This document shows, piece after piece, positions 1 to 7,510 of a DNA stretch of 14,117 nucleotides. The DNA lies in assembly GCA_030038035.1 (NCBI GenBank), contig JASHPP010000585.1:1-14117 (forward strand), given 5' to 3'. The number at the start of each line of letters is the position of its first letter. The first letter of the stretch is position 1. A program made the position numbers and the translations under genes. Source of the DNA: Trebonia sp. (GTDB lineage Bacteria; Actinomycetota; Actinomycetes; Streptosporangiales; Streptosporangiaceae). Under the pieces are notes generated by a model. That model saw nothing but the letters and a program-made list of their open reading frames with translations, ran no database searches and was not told the DNA's origin.

Positions 1-833
<833 letters not shown>

Positions 834-914
834 CCGCGCCGCCCGCGTCATCAAAAAGGTGCGGGTCCGCCCCTGCATAGGCCCTTTAGTCATCCCGAAC
901 GGACCGTGGCCTTG

Positions 915-941
915 CCTGGCAGCGCCACGACCGCTGCCGGG
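915..941. terminator. Hairpin between convergent glmS and phosphatase genes, candidate bidirectional terminator
   Basis: GGCAGCG (918-924) and CGCTGCC (932-938) form a perfect 7-bp stem around a 7-nt loop. A G-T wobble and two more C-G pairs extend it to ten pairs (915-924 with 932-941). It lies 82 bp after the glmS stop and 16 bp past the stop of the opposing gene, so it could serve both. There is no T-tract on either strand, as is common in high-GC actinobacteria, so termination is inferred from position and stem strength only. Confidence 0.5.
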
Positions 942-956
942 GAATGGTCAGCGCCG

Positions 957-3164
957 CTAGGCCGGGCTCAAGGTTCTTAAGCTGGGCAGCGCCAGCACCG
1001 CTTCCTCGGCGGTCAGCTCGATGGCCGCCGCGGCGGCCATCGCCTCGATGACCGACTCGGGCAGGGTCTGCTCGCACCATACGACCTTGCCCGTGTGCGT
1101 GCGCCGCGCGCCCCAGCGGGCGGCGAGCTGCGACACCACGTGCAGCCCGCGGCCGTTCTCCGCCTCCCTGTCCACCTGCAGCACGCGCGGCAGCGCGGGC
1201 GAGGAGTCGTGCACCTCACAGGCAAGGCTGTCGGATTCGAGCACGAGCCGCAGGAGAACCTCGCCGTTGGTGTACTTGATCGCGTTGGTGACCAGCTCGG
1301 AGACCAGCAGCTCGGTAACCGGTATGAGGTCTTCGAGGCCCCACCGCTTCAGCGGGTCGCGGATCAGGCAGCGCGCCTGGCCGACGGACGGGAACTCGGG
1401 CGCGAGCGTCCAGCAGACCCGCTGGTCTTCGGGGATCCGCCGCAGCTTGGCGATCAGCACCGCGATGTCGTCCCGCTGGGCGTCGGAGTACACGCCGTCG
1501 AGCGAGGCCTTGCACAGGTCTTCGAGCGGCGCCTGCGGCGACCCGGGCCCGAACGTCTTCTGCAGCCGGTCGAGCCCGTCGCTGATGTCCCTGTCCTTGC
1601 TCTCCACGAGCCCGTCGGTGTACAGGACGAACAGGCTGCCGTCCTCGATGGCGAACCGCGTCGTCTCGACGATCCCGTCGCCGACGCCGAGCGGCGGCGA
1701 CGGCGTGACCGACAGCAGCTCACTGCGGCCGTCCGGGTGGACGAGCAGCGGCGGCAGGTGCCCGGCCACGGCGAGCTCGCACTCGCCGGTCACCGCGTCG
1801 TAGACCGCGTACGCGCAGGTCGCGAAGTGCGGTTCCCGCTGGCCGATCGCGTGCATCAGCTCGTCGAGCTGCTGCAGCGACTCGGCGGGGGGCAGCTCGA
1901 GCATCGCCAGCGTCTGGATGGCGGTGCGCAGCCGTCCCATCGTGACCGCGGCCCGCACGCCGTGCCCCGCGACGTCGCCCACGACCAGGGCCACCCGCGC
2001 GCCGGGCAGCCTGATCGACTCATACCAGTCGCCGCCGACCTCGACGAGCTTGCTGCCTGGCAGGTACCTGTGCCGCACCTCGACGGAGGACGGTGCGGAC
2101 AGCCCGGTCGGCAGCATGGACCGCTGCAGCGTGAGGGCCGTGGCGTGCTCGCGGTTGTACCGCCGCGCGTTGTCGAAGAAGATCGCGGCACGGGAGGCGA
2201 ACTCCATGCCCATCTCCATGTCGTAGGCGTCGAAGCGGCGGGTGCCCGGCTGCCGCACGCAGCAGAAGAACCCGAGCGTGGTGCCCTTCGCGACCAGCGG
2301 CAGCATGAGTATCGAGACGTCGGACAGCAAGTCGGAGACCGGCTTGCGCCGCCAGGCCCGCGCGAGCTTGCGCGCCGCGTCCGCGCTGAACGACTGCTCG
2401 AGGACGGCCTTGCCCGACTCGATGCAGCGCACGTAGGGCGAGCCGGGCGGGTAGCGCAGGATCTCGCCGGTCGGGAACGCGGCCTGCCAGGCCGGGTCCT
2501 TCTGGTCGTGGGCGACGGCGAGCCGCCGCAGCGGGTGGCTGATGTCCGGCCCGTGCGCGGGGAACTCGTTGTCCCCGACCAGGCTCTCGAGCACGAGCAG
2601 GTCACCGGCGGTGCAGAACGCGGGCACCAGCCGGTTCATGAGCTTCTCGGCCAGGTCGCTGAAGTCGAGCGTGTCATCGATGCCGGTGAACGTGTCGCGC
2701 AGCAGCATGTCGCGCATCAGCGCGGGGTCGACGAACCGCTCGGCGCTCGGCACGGGGATCTGCAAGATGACGAACGCCGCGACGCTGCTGTCCCCGGCCT
2801 GCATCGGCTTGGCGGTCACGACGGCCTCGGCGGTTCCGCCGTTGGCGAGGGCGACTGTCAGGACGGCGTTCCCTTCCCGCTCGCTCTTGACGGCCTCAAG
2901 CAGCGTCCCGACCGCGTCCCTTTCCTTATCTCCCGAACGAGCCGGGCCGGCTCCCGCGGCCCCGCCATGTGCCTGCGCGGTGATGTCGTTTAGGTGAACT
3001 CCGAGCAGGTCGTCGCAAGTGCGTGCCAGAATCTTGGGAGCCGTGCGGTCATGCTGGACGATCCGGCCGGAACGGTCGATTCCGAGAATGAGGGTTCGCA
3101 CCGACGAGCTCACGGTCACGTTCACCGGCGGTGCCTTTCGGCTCACCCTTCTGCCGGTTGCCAC
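957..3164 (-). CDS. PAS-GAF-SpoIIE phosphatase-HATPase hybrid regulator (PP2C-type serine/threonine phosphatase fused to an RsbW-like ATPase domain)
   Basis: The protein has 735 residues with a GTG start chosen because AGGAG lies 6 nt upstream. Order of domains: a PAS-like sensor (about 20-135), a GAF domain (about 165-335), a SpoIIE/PP2C phosphatase domain (about 360-575) and a C-terminal HATPase_c domain of the RsbW/SpoIIAB type (about 585-700). Metal-binding acidic residues of the phosphatase are intact: GGDWYE (D379), GDVAGHG (D397), YTDG (D517) and DD at 565-566. The ATPase has the N-box SELVTNAIKY (N627), D653 and the glycine box NGRGL (670-674). No membrane segment is seen, so it is probably cytosolic. 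Family members control sigma factors by dephosphorylating anti-anti-sigma proteins and phosphorylating or binding partners; the signal here is unknown. No sigma factor or anti-anti-sigma gene is nearby, so it looks like an orphan regulator. It is preceded by a 205-bp intergenic region that probably holds its promoter. Confidence 0.93.
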   Translation of the reverse strand: MATGRRVSRKAPPVNVTVSSSVRTLILGIDRSGRIVQHDRTAPKILARTCDDLLGVHLNDITAQAHGGAAGAGPARSGDKERDAVGTLLEAVKSEREGNAVLTVALANGGTAEAVVTAKPMQAGDSSVAAFVILQIPVPSAERFVDPALMRDMLLRDTFTGIDDTLDFSDLAEKLMNRLVPAFCTAGDLLVLESLVGDNEFPAHGPDISHPLRRLAVAHDQKDPAWQAAFPTGEILRYPPGSPYVRCIESGKAVLEQSFSADAARKLARAWRRKPVSDLLSDVSILMLPLVAKGTTLGFFCCVRQPGTRRFDAYDMEMGMEFASRAAIFFDNARRYNREHATALTLQRSMLPTGLSAPSSVEVRHRYLPGSKLVEVGGDWYESIRLPGARVALVVGDVAGHGVRAAVTMGRLRTAIQTLAMLELPPAESLQQLDELMHAIGQREPHFATCAYAVYDAVTGECELAVAGHLPPLLVHPDGRSELLSVTPSPPLGVGDGIVETTRFAIEDGSLFVLYTDGLVESKDRDISDGLDRLQKTFGPGSPQAPLEDLCKASLDGVYSDAQRDDIAVLIAKLRRIPEDQRVCWTLAPEFPSVGQARCLIRDPLKRWGLEDLIPVTELLVSELVTNAIKYTNGEVLLRLVLESDSLACEVHDSSPALPRVLQVDREAENGRGLHVVSQLAARWGARRTHTGKVVWCEQTLPESVIEAMAAAAAIELTAEEAVLALPSLRTLSPA

Positions 3165-3347
3165 GGGCTGCTCCTGAAGTTTCGTGCACGGTGCGCTCTT
3201 GCCAATTATGGGCTACCGCGCGCGGGTGCAAAGAGGAGTTCCGATTCTTCCCCTTTATCAATTATCGTCCAGTATGTCATGGCTTGTGGGCTTCTCCTGT
3301 GCTGCCTGGGGCAAGCGACCGCTAGCGCGGCGCGAAACAGCCCTGGT

Positions 3348-3367
3348 GGGACGGCGAAAACCCGCCC
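3348..3367 (-). terminator. Hairpin just after the UbiA-like gene, candidate terminator
   Basis: On the minus strand GGGCGG pairs with CCG-T-CCC (one bulged base) around a 7-nt loop that contains TTTT. It begins 3 bp past the TGA at 3370-3372. It would separate the HIT/methyltransferase/UbiA-like set from the phosphatase gene downstream. No T-tract follows the stem. The call rests on location and pairing. Confidence 0.4.
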
Positions 3368-3369
3368 GC

Positions 3370-4137
3370 TCAGGGGATCGTCCCGCTCAGCCTGGCCGTG
3401 GCCAGCGCCGCCGCGAGCAGCACGACGGCCCAGGACGCCGCGCGCAGCGCGCGCTCGAGCGGCTCGAGCAGCAGCCGCGTGCTGACCGGGACCACGCGGC
3501 CGTCGGCGAACGTGATCGTGCCCTCGGCGCTGGCGACCCGGCGGCGGATCGCCCGTGCCGGGGCGGACAGCCGGCGCTGCGCGGCGGACAGCGCGAGCGC
3601 GCCGCCGGCCGCGAGCAGCGCCGCGACCGACAGGTCCCCGGCCTGCGCCGCGTACCCGGTCAGCGCGGGGAACGCGCCCCAGGCGGCGGCGAAGCCGAGG
3701 TCGGTGTGCACGAGCCCGCCGAACAGCTCCGCGTTGTACGCCACGACGAGCACCGGCCCCGCCACCATGAACGGCAGCAGGATCCACCCGCGCGGCCAGC
3801 CGATGACGGCGATGCCCGCGGCGCCGAGCCCGAGCGCGCCCGCCAGCCCGAACACCGTCGCCGCCACAAGCAGCGAGCCGGGTATCGACGTGCGCAGCGG
3901 CCGCCCCTGCAGTTCGTCGAGCGCGTGCGCGGCGACGCCGACCGCGAGGAAGAACGCCGCCACCGACGCGAGCAGCCTGCTCAGGTACACGTGCGGCGCC
4001 AGGCACGCGCCGATCACCACGTAGGACAGGTGCCACGCCGTGTACGGCGGGTGCAGCAGCGTCCACCAGTCCCGCCACGCCCCGGGCCGCGCGGCGTAGA
4101 ACGCCGGCCGGGTGGCATCGTCGCCCCTGTCATCCAC
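3370..4137 (-). CDS. UbiA-like polytopic membrane protein, possible prenyltransferase relative with atypical motifs
   Basis: This 255-residue protein is mostly hydrophobic, with about seven likely membrane segments (near 33-48, 54-71, 87-105, 108-134, 145-165, 170-186 and 233-250). Two short stretches resemble the conserved loops of UbiA-family prenyltransferases: HALDELQGRPL (71-81), which keeps an Asp and the RPL turn, and YNAELFGGLVHTD (134-146) after the fourth segment. The usual NDxxDxxxD pattern is incomplete, so catalytic activity is uncertain. UbiA enzymes attach prenyl chains to aromatic or other acceptors inside the membrane. The GTG start overlaps the stop of the upstream methyltransferase by 8 bp (4130-4137), which implies translational coupling; GGGGA lies upstream. 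Coupling to a UbiE-like methyltransferase supports a quinone or prenyl-lipid role, but the substrate cannot be named. It could alternatively be an uncharacterised membrane protein with only a distant UbiA fold. Confidence 0.6.
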   Translation of the reverse strand: MDDRGDDATRPAFYAARPGAWRDWWTLLHPPYTAWHLSYVVIGACLAPHVYLSRLLASVAAFFLAVGVAAHALDELQGRPLRTSIPGSLLVAATVFGLAGALGLGAAGIAVIGWPRGWILLPFMVAGPVLVVAYNAELFGGLVHTDLGFAAAWGAFPALTGYAAQAGDLSVAALLAAGGALALSAAQRRLSAPARAIRRRVASAEGTITFADGRVVPVSTRLLLEPLERALRAASWAVVLLAAALATARLSGTIP

Positions 4138-4876
4138 CGGCCCGGGTTCCCCACATGATCAGCCCGCCCCCCAGGCTCATCCGCCGGGTGCCCACGTCAG
4201 CGAACCCGGCCTGCTCCCACGCCCGGACGGTCCAGTCGACCGGGTAGCGCCGGTAGTGCCCGGCGATGTTCGGCCCGAGGAACCGCCCGACGCGCCACCA
4301 GGCCGGCCCGCCGGCCAGCAGCCCGGCCACGGGCAGCACCAGCCGGGTGTAGGCGACCCACGACGGGTGCCAGACCGGCCCGGCCGGGACGCAGAACTCC
4401 AGGCTGGCCATCACCCCGCCCGGCTTGACCACGCGGCCGAGCTCGGCCAGCGTGGCCTGCGGGTCGGTGACGTAGCGCAGCAGGTAGCTGAACGCGAGCG
4501 CGTCGAAGGTCGCGTCGGCGAACGGCAGCCGTTCCGCCTGCCCGCCAACGAGCACGATCCGCCCGGCCGCCGGGGACGCCGCCACGTTCGCCGCCCCCCG
4601 CCGCAGCATCTGCTCGGTCAGGTCGACACCGACCACGGTCCCCCCCGTCCGCTTGGCCAGCTCGATGGCCACCCCCGCGGTCCCTGACGCGACATCGAGG
4701 ATGAGCGGCCCGGGTACTCCGCCCGCCGCTCCGTTCCCCACCCCCCGCGCGATCGCGGCGACCGTGGCGAGTCGCCACTGTCCGTTCTGATGAAAGGAAA
4801 GAATTTCAGCGAGCCGGTCGTAACGAGCGGGCAGCGGCGAGAACAGGCTCCGCGCGAATCGGCTGGCTTCCGTCAT
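4130..4876 (-). CDS. UbiE/MenG-like SAM-dependent C-methyltransferase
   Basis: The 248-residue product begins at the ATG at 4876, preceded by GGGAG five bases upstream. The open frame extends further upstream, but that part overlaps the HIT gene in another frame and is not coding. It is a class I SAM methyltransferase. The UbiE-type N-terminus is ARYDRLAEILSF...QWR (17-35). Motif I is LDVASGTAGVA (60-70), the ribose-binding acidic residue is D85 in VGVDLTEQM, and the later motifs are ERLPFADATFD (115-125) and the post-motif KPGGV (151-155). The C-terminal half, with LEF (159-161), GHYRRYP and AGF, also follows the UbiE/COQ5 pattern. Family members methylate demethylmenaquinone or related quinones at the membrane. 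Whether this is the housekeeping MenG or a paralogue acting on another prenylated lipid cannot be decided here. It lies 35 bp after the HIT gene and overlaps the UbiA-like gene by 8 bp. Confidence 0.85.
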   Translation of the reverse strand: MTEASRFARSLFSPLPARYDRLAEILSFHQNGQWRLATVAAIARGVGNGAAGGVPGPLILDVASGTAGVAIELAKRTGGTVVGVDLTEQMLRRGAANVAASPAAGRIVLVGGQAERLPFADATFDALAFSYLLRYVTDPQATLAELGRVVKPGGVMASLEFCVPAGPVWHPSWVAYTRLVLPVAGLLAGGPAWWRVGRFLGPNIAGHYRRYPVDWTVRAWEQAGFADVGTRRMSLGGGLIMWGTRAGG

Positions 4877-4911
4877 GGCGGCTCCCGTAAGGTCGGGTTT
4901 CCCCCGTATGT

Positions 4912-5346
4912 CTACCCCGCGGGGAGCGCGGCACGGATTTTGGCCGCGTATTCTTCCGCCGGGTGCGCGGCGTCGTACGGGTGCCGCGGGCCGAGCCAGA
5001 ACCGCAGGCCGTCCTTGGGGTTGCGCGGGATCACGTGCATGTGCAGGTGCGGCACCGACTGGCTGACCACGTTGTTGACCAGGATCATCGTGCCCGCCGC
5101 GCCCAGCCCGTCTTCGATCGCCCGCTCCAGGCGCTGCGCGGTGATCAGGAATTCGCCTGCGTCCTGCGCGGGCAGGTCGGACAGCAGCCGCAGGTGCGCC
5201 CTGGGGACGAGCAGCGTGTGACCGCGGAACAGCGGCCGGTGGTCGAGGAACGCGAGCAGCCGCTCGGTTTCCAGGATCCGCGCCGCGTCCGCCTCGCCGC
5301 GGATGATCGCGCAGAAGGCGCACGTGTCTGCGGCGGAACCCGGCAT
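4912..5346 (-). CDS. HIT-family (histidine triad) nucleotide-binding protein
   Basis: The 144-residue protein starts at ATG 5346 and ends at TAG 4912-4914. The histidine triad HLHMHVIP (H100, H102, H104) is complete, with the middle histidine expected to attack the alpha-phosphate. NN at 91-92 and SQSVPH before the triad match the family. CAFC (C9, C12) together with H51 and H100 matches the zinc site found in many bacterial HIT proteins. These enzymes hydrolyse nucleoside phosphoramidates, AMP-lysine or dinucleoside polyphosphates; the natural substrate is unknown here. Its length (about 110-150 residues) is normal and it should be cytosolic. It is the first of three closely spaced minus-strand genes, 35 bp ahead of the methyltransferase. 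A ribosome binding site is weak (GCGGG), and a TAGACT box lies 8 nt upstream of the ATG, so translation may be near-leaderless. Confidence 0.93.
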   Translation of the reverse strand: MPGSAADTCAFCAIIRGEADAARILETERLLAFLDHRPLFRGHTLLVPRAHLRLLSDLPAQDAGEFLITAQRLERAIEDGLGAAGTMILVNNVVSQSVPHLHMHVIPRNPKDGLRFWLGPRHPYDAAHPAEEYAAKIRAALPAG

Positions 5347-5354
5347 GAGCCCGC

Positions 5355-5360
5355 AGTCTA
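5355..5360 (-). promoter_or_regulatory. Candidate -10 box for a near-leaderless HIT transcript
   Basis: The minus strand reads TAGACT, a match to the actinobacterial TANNNT -10 pattern, ending 8 nt before the HIT ATG at 5346. A transcript would start within one or two bases of the ATG. No -35 hexamer stands out. This fits the weak ribosome binding site and the hairpin behind the dehydrogenase, but a six-base motif alone is weak evidence. Confidence 0.35.
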
Positions 5361-5372
5361 GCGGCCGTCATG

Positions 5373-5390
5373 CCAGCCGGCGCCGGCCGG
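5373..5390 (-). terminator. GC-rich hairpin at the alcohol dehydrogenase stop, candidate terminator
   Basis: Directly after the TGA at 5391-5393 the minus strand reads CCGGCCG-GCGC-CGGCTGG, a 7-bp stem with one G-U pair and a 4-nt loop built on a 12-bp palindrome. It sits in the 44-bp gap before the HIT start and could separate the two genes transcriptionally. No T-tract follows. Confidence 0.35.
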
Positions 5391-6410
5391 TCAGAACGTG
5401 AACACCAGTCGCGCGGGGACCCGGCCGGCCAGCACCTCGCCGAAGCAGGCGTTGACGTCCGCGAGCTGCCTGGGCTCGGCGATGACCCGCGTCCGGCCCG
5501 CCGCGTGCAGCGCGAACACGTCGGCGAGGTCGTTGCGGGTGCCGACGATCGAGCCGATGATCGACTTCCCGCTGAGCACGGTGTCGAAGATCGAGAACGT
5601 CATCGTGTCGTCGGCGGGCAGCGCCACGCAGGCGAGCCTGCCGCCCCGCCGCAGCGACGCGTAGGCCTGCTCGAACGACCGCTCGGCGGCCGCGGTGGCG
5701 ACCGCGACGTCGGCGCCGCCGAGTTCGGCGATCGCCTTGACCGGGTCATCGGTCCTGGCGTTGATCGCGTAGTCCGCGCCGAGCTCCCTGGCCAGGTCGA
5801 GCTTGGCGTCCTCGACATCGACCGCGATCACGCGGGCGCCGAGCACTCGCGCGTACTGCAGCGCCAGGTGGCCGAGCCCGCCGATGCCGAAGACCGCCGC
5901 GGTCTCGCCTGGCTGCAGCCCGGCCACCTTGATGGCCTTGAACGTGGTGACGCCGGCGCAGGTGAGCGGCGCCGCCTCGAAGGACGAGATCGAGTCGGGG
6001 ACGCTGACGACGTAGCGGTCGTCGGCGACCGCGTACTCGGCGTAGGCGCCGTCGACCGAGTAGCCGGTGTTGCGCTGCTCCTCGCACAGCGTCTCCCAGC
6101 CGCCGATGCAGTAATCGCAGTGCCCGCACGCGTACCCGAGCCAGGCGATCGCCACCCGGTCGCCGGCCCTGTGCAGGGTGACGCCTGGGCCGGTCGCGAC
6201 CACCACGCCGACACCCTCGTGGCCGGGGACGAACGGCGGGTGCGGCTTGACCGGCCAGTCGCCGTGCGCCGCGTGGATGTCGGTGTGACACAGGCCGGAG
6301 GCCTCCATCTTGACGAGCACCTGGCCCGGTCCTGGGTCGGGGACCTGGAGCTCGCGGATTACCAGGCTGGCACCGAGCTCAGGGACGACCGCTGCCTTCA
6401 TCGTGGGCAT
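5391..6410 (-). CDS. Zinc-dependent, NAD(H)-type alcohol dehydrogenase (MDR superfamily, AdhP/AdhA-like)
   Basis: The 339-residue protein begins MPTMKAAVV at ATG 6410, chosen because AAGGAG lies 7 nt upstream. The frame stays open further upstream to about 6479, but that extension has no family similarity. It interconverts primary alcohols and aldehydes in the cytosol. Catalytic zinc ligands C41, H64 and C151 are present, as are GHE at 63-65 and the structural zinc cysteines C95, C98, C101 and C109. The Rossmann fold has GIGGLG (175-180), and D198 in VIAVDVED indicates NAD rather than NADP. The length is standard for the roughly 340-residue AdhP group. A 231-bp upstream region contains two palindromes that could be operators. 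The next minus-strand gene downstream is HIT, 44 bp away, with a hairpin in the gap. Confidence 0.94.
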   Translation of the reverse strand: MPTMKAAVVPELGASLVIRELQVPDPGPGQVLVKMEASGLCHTDIHAAHGDWPVKPHPPFVPGHEGVGVVVATGPGVTLHRAGDRVAIAWLGYACGHCDYCIGGWETLCEEQRNTGYSVDGAYAEYAVADDRYVVSVPDSISSFEAAPLTCAGVTTFKAIKVAGLQPGETAAVFGIGGLGHLALQYARVLGARVIAVDVEDAKLDLARELGADYAINARTDDPVKAIAELGGADVAVATAAAERSFEQAYASLRRGGRLACVALPADDTMTFSIFDTVLSGKSIIGSIVGTRNDLADVFALHAAGRTRVIAEPRQLADVNACFGEVLAGRVPARLVFTF

Positions 6411-6436
6411 GTTCGCTCTCCTTGTGGCCGCGCATG

Positions 6437-6447
6437 ATGCTGAGCAT
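6437..6447. promoter_or_regulatory. Palindrome ATGCT-G-AGCAT upstream of the alcohol dehydrogenase
   Basis: An 11-bp perfect dyad with a single central base lies 27 bp upstream of the dehydrogenase start, between the ribosome binding site and the larger palindrome at 6473-6484. Its position suits a repressor site or a leader hairpin. No regulator gene is adjacent, so the function is inference. Confidence 0.3.
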
Positions 6448-6472
6448 GTTGTAGTCCTAAGGCAACGATCCG

Positions 6473-6484
6473 TGACCATGGTCA
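6473..6484. promoter_or_regulatory. 12-bp perfect palindrome TGACCATGGTCA, candidate operator
   Basis: This perfect dyad lies 63-74 bp upstream of the alcohol dehydrogenase ATG, where a promoter would be expected. Its length and symmetry fit a dimeric repressor of the TetR, GntR or similar kind. No clear -35/-10 pair can be placed with confidence, and no regulator is encoded next to it. Confidence 0.35.
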
Positions 6485-6584
6485 GGCGGCCGTGCCCCCG
6501 CGGGCGAAGGTCCCGGGCGCTCCCCCCTTACTGCCGCTGTTCCCGCGGGCCGGTCCGGTCACACCACTCGCCGCCGGGGGAGAT

Positions 6585-6616
6585 GGCCGGCGAGTTGGCC
6601 GGCGAGTTGGCCGGCC
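6585..6616 (-). repeat. 12-bp tandem repeat forming alternative hairpins, terminator-like, 3' of the shorter LmeA-like gene
   Basis: The unit GGCCGGCGAGTT occurs twice perfectly (6585-6596, 6597-6608), followed by GGCCGGC (6609-6615). GCCGGC is itself palindromic, so neighbouring copies pair. The best stem is 7 bp (6597-6603 with 6610-6616) around a 6-nt loop. It lies 26-57 bp beyond the TAG at 6642-6644 and before the dehydrogenase promoter region, a sensible place for a terminator. There is no T-tract. The copy number could vary between strains by slippage. Confidence 0.5.
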
Positions 6617-6641
6617 TGCCGCCTGGGGACGTTTCCCGCTG

Positions 6642-7421
6642 CTACTGCGACAGCGTCGTGTCCTGCGCCGCGACCTTGACGACAACGCCCTGGCTGTCCA
6701 CAGCCACGCCCGTGATCTGCAGCCCCGCGGGCAGCTTCGGGACGTTGATCACGTAACCGGGGAGCGAGCCGATGAGCGAGGCGGCGATGCCGCTCAGGCC
6801 CGCCATCCGGACGGTGAGCTGGTTCGCCCCGGTCTGCACGATGTCCGCGGTGGCGGTGAGCGGGCCAAGGCTGACGTTCGCGGCGTTCGGCCCGGCGGCG
6901 GGGTCCGCGGTGATCGTGATGCCCTGCGCGCCCGCCGCGTTCTCCAGCGAGGCGAACGTGATCAACGCGGTGCCGGAGATGTGGTCGATCGTGACGCTGC
7001 TGAAGCCGGAGTTGAGGTGGACGCCGGTCGCCGTCGCGGTGATGCTCGAGATGTCCAGCTTGTCCGCCTGGACGTTACTCGCGCTGATGTCGATCGTCGC
7101 GATGTCGTGCTCGGCGACCTGGGTGAGGAAGGGGAACCCCTTGATCGTCACCGAGGGCCTGGCCGACAACCCCGACGACGCCTGGAGCTTTTCCGCGATT
7201 ATGTTCTGCGCGTACGCGCGCGCGACCTGGTCGGCGACCACGAACGCCACCGCCAGCACGGCGAGCGTGACGATGAGCGCGATCCACCGCCGCCCCCGCC
7301 CCCGCCGCCGCGGGGCGCGCCCCGCGGCGCCGGCGTAGCCTGGCTGCTCTTGCGGGCGGGCGGTGTACCGGGGCGGCTGCGTCGGCCACCCGGCCTGCTG
7401 CTGCTTCGGGTACTCGCTCAC
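6642..7421 (-). CDS. LmeA/DUF2993-family membrane-anchored lipid-binding protein (shorter paralogue)
   Basis: The 259-residue protein starts at GTG 7421, with GAGGGG about five bases upstream. Residues 1-45 are a hydrophilic Gln/Pro-rich tail ending in a strongly basic RRRGRGRR-type segment. One membrane helix follows (about 46-63), and the rest is an extracytoplasmic beta-rich domain. The signature GFPFLTQ is at 95-101, and the C-terminal LPAGLQITGVAV motif matches DUF2993. The basic flank predicts a cytosolic N-terminus (type II topology). Mycobacterial LmeA binds phospholipids and is needed for normal lipomannan elongation; a lipid-handling role is therefore inferred here. It follows its longer paralogue by 89 bp, with a strong hairpin and a TATAAA box between them, so it probably has its own promoter. 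The two share the same core motifs, consistent with tandem duplication. Confidence 0.87.
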   Translation of the reverse strand: MSEYPKQQQAGWPTQPPRYTARPQEQPGYAGAAGRAPRRRGRGRRWIALIVTLAVLAVAFVVADQVARAYAQNIIAEKLQASSGLSARPSVTIKGFPFLTQVAEHDIATIDISASNVQADKLDISSITATATGVHLNSGFSSVTIDHISGTALITFASLENAAGAQGITITADPAAGPNAANVSLGPLTATADIVQTGANQLTVRMAGLSGIAASLIGSLPGYVINVPKLPAGLQITGVAVDSQGVVVKVAAQDTTLSQ

Positions 7422-7454
7422 CTAAGCCCCTCTCGCCGCTGCGCTCCACCATCG

Positions 7455-7460
7455 TTTATA
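7455..7460 (-). promoter_or_regulatory. Candidate -10 box TATAAA for the shorter LmeA-like gene
   Basis: The minus strand has TATAAA 33 nt upstream of the GTG at 7421, in an otherwise GC-rich gap. A start about seven bases further would leave a leader of roughly 27 nt holding the ribosome binding site. No good -35 hexamer is seen at 16-18 bp. Confidence 0.4.
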
Positions 7461-7479
7461 CCGGCGGACAGGGACTACC

Positions 7480-7506
7480 CGGGGCCGTGCCAGCATCACG
7501 GCCCCG
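7480..7506 (-). terminator. Perfect 10-bp hairpin between the two LmeA-like genes
   Basis: CGGGGCCGTG (7480-7489) and CACGGCCCCG (7497-7506) form a perfect 10-bp stem with a 7-nt loop, starting 4 bp beyond the TGA of the longer paralogue at 7511-7513. Its position and strength indicate a terminator or mRNA-stabilising structure. No T-tract follows on the minus strand. Confidence 0.65.
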
Positions 7507-7510
7507 ATGA

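Noticed and set aside
1095..2993. A 632-codon open frame on the plus strand opposite the phosphatase gene
   Set aside because: Its product is Arg/Gly/Val-rich low complexity with no family features, while the minus strand encodes four recognisable domains. It is a GC-rich antisense shadow.
3200..3215. CATAAT with TTGCAC 15 bp upstream as the phosphatase promoter (minus strand)
   Set aside because: The spacing is short and the -35 match poor; the region probably contains the promoter but I cannot place it.
4877..5371. Upstream extension of the methyltransferase frame to 5371
   Set aside because: The extra part is Arg/Ala-rich, overlaps the HIT gene in another frame and lacks family similarity; ATG 4876 has a good ribosome binding site and the family-typical N-terminus.
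6448..6466. Resemblance of TTAGGACTACAA upstream of the alcohol dehydrogenase to a DevR/DosR box
   Set aside because: Only a partial half-site matches and the second half is missing.
6411..6479. Upstream extension of the alcohol dehydrogenase by 23 codons
   Set aside because: ATG 6410 has AAGGAG at ideal spacing, and the extension covers the likely promoter and palindromes.
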